Source of the DNA: Hybos culiciformis | Taxonomy: Eukaryota > Arthropoda > Insecta > Diptera > Hybotidae | Direction: 5' to 3' | NCBI GenBank assembly: GCA_964007475.1 | Contig: OZ023274.1 | Location: 5,704,001 to 5,768,000 of the forward strand | Length of the DNA stretch: 64,000 nt | In this document: positions 63,335 to 64,000 of the stretch, in pieces | Layout: the number at the start of each line of letters is the position of its first letter | How positions within the stretch are numbered: position 1 is the stretch's first letter | Notes under the pieces: generated by a model | The model's input: only the letters and a program-made list of their open reading frames with translations | The model's database searches: none | Told to the model about the DNA's origin: nothing | Position numbers and translations under genes: made by a program

Positions 63335-64000
63335 GTTATGTGAAGTCTTGAAATATAAGTTTGGTCGGAGTTTTTGGATCAATAAGTTTGTAACGTAAGT
63401 ATGATACTATAAGGATAATAGATGATAAAACAGACTTGGCTATAATGAAATTAAATAAATGACTCCTTAATACCTCTGAAAATCAATTTACTCAAAATAC
63501 TCAAGTTGCGGGTTATCTTTTCATAATGTTCTTTTGGTACTTTTTTATTTTAAATTACGTTTTATCTAAGTAACTTCGAATAAACTTTTCAAAAGTTGCA
63601 TAAAATTGAAAAAAGTGAATTAAGTATCACATAAAAAAATGTTCCTTACACATAGGATTCCTTACACGTGTAACAACTTTGTCTATTAAATTATAAACAA
63701 TGATAATGATAATTTGACTCTTGGGAAATTTTAACTTTTTTCATTTCAAGCTTTTCAATAGAAAAATTTTATTACAATTTAATTCTTATTTATATCTATT
63801 TTTCTTTTCTTTTTGCTTTTAATTTTGTCTTTAAAGTGAAAATGGTACTCGAACACATTCCGTTTTATAAAATAATTTATAAACTCACTTTTCGCATTAT
63901 ATCTCTGCCGCCCCCAAACCAAATTAAATTCGAAAAAACTATAAAAACAATTGTTTTGAGAATTTGGGCCTGATTCTATTTCGGTTAATTAATTTTTAAT
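63335..64000. other. A+T-rich right edge, no gene seen
   Basis: No supported gene or element. TTCCTTACAC occurs twice close together near 63642-63668. Confidence 0.5.

Overview
The window is very A+T-rich eukaryotic DNA, roughly four-fifths A+T by eye, with hundreds of A or T homopolymers (the longest about 25 bases). It is gene-poor, and most open frames are chance products of low complexity. The protein evidence (an insect-style sulfiredoxin with a small intron, and a short secreted prepropeptide behind a tight TATA box) and the many short inverted-repeat elements suggest an insect nuclear genome, possibly a fly or wasp. The sequence does not settle the order.

Two genes are well supported. 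At 36721-36990 (+) an intronless gene encodes an 89-residue secreted precursor. It has a signal peptide, an acidic pro-region, a KSR cleavage site and a 13-residue C-terminal peptide with one C-x4-C ring and a terminal Gly, as expected for an amidated peptide. A TATA box and initiator lie at the expected spacing. About 600 bp further on, a two-exon sulfiredoxin gene runs on the minus strand (37578-38299, 112 residues, active-site motif GGCHR). The two genes converge.

The rest is mostly unique A+T-rich DNA with decayed mobile elements. From left to right these are: a SINE-like B box (7.2 kb); a 394-bp TTAA-flanked perfect-style hairpin (14.0 kb); a TIR element with a nested hAT-like element (25.6-27.2 kb); two inverted copies of a 219-bp MITE (28.0 and 51.5 kb); a TIR element rich in TTCGTT/AACGAA motifs that encloses a tRNA-like Pol III module (32.0-32.7 kb); two inverted copies of a ~250-bp MITE (40.6 and 63.1 kb); a 184-bp palindrome beside a 31-bp tandem array (56.5-56.9 kb); a retroposon-like element with three internal ~220-bp repeats (58.7-59.6 kb); a TTAA-flanked piggyBac-type MITE (61.0-61.6 kb); and a short relative of the retroposon (62.9 kb).

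Several short stretches stand out from the background by codon content (25.0, 29.6, 33.3, 48.3, 53.4, 54.7 and 60.3 kb). They may be isolated exons or gene relics; I could not name any of them. The 33.3-kb stretch has two adjacent coding-like frames joined by an apparent one-base shift at a T run.
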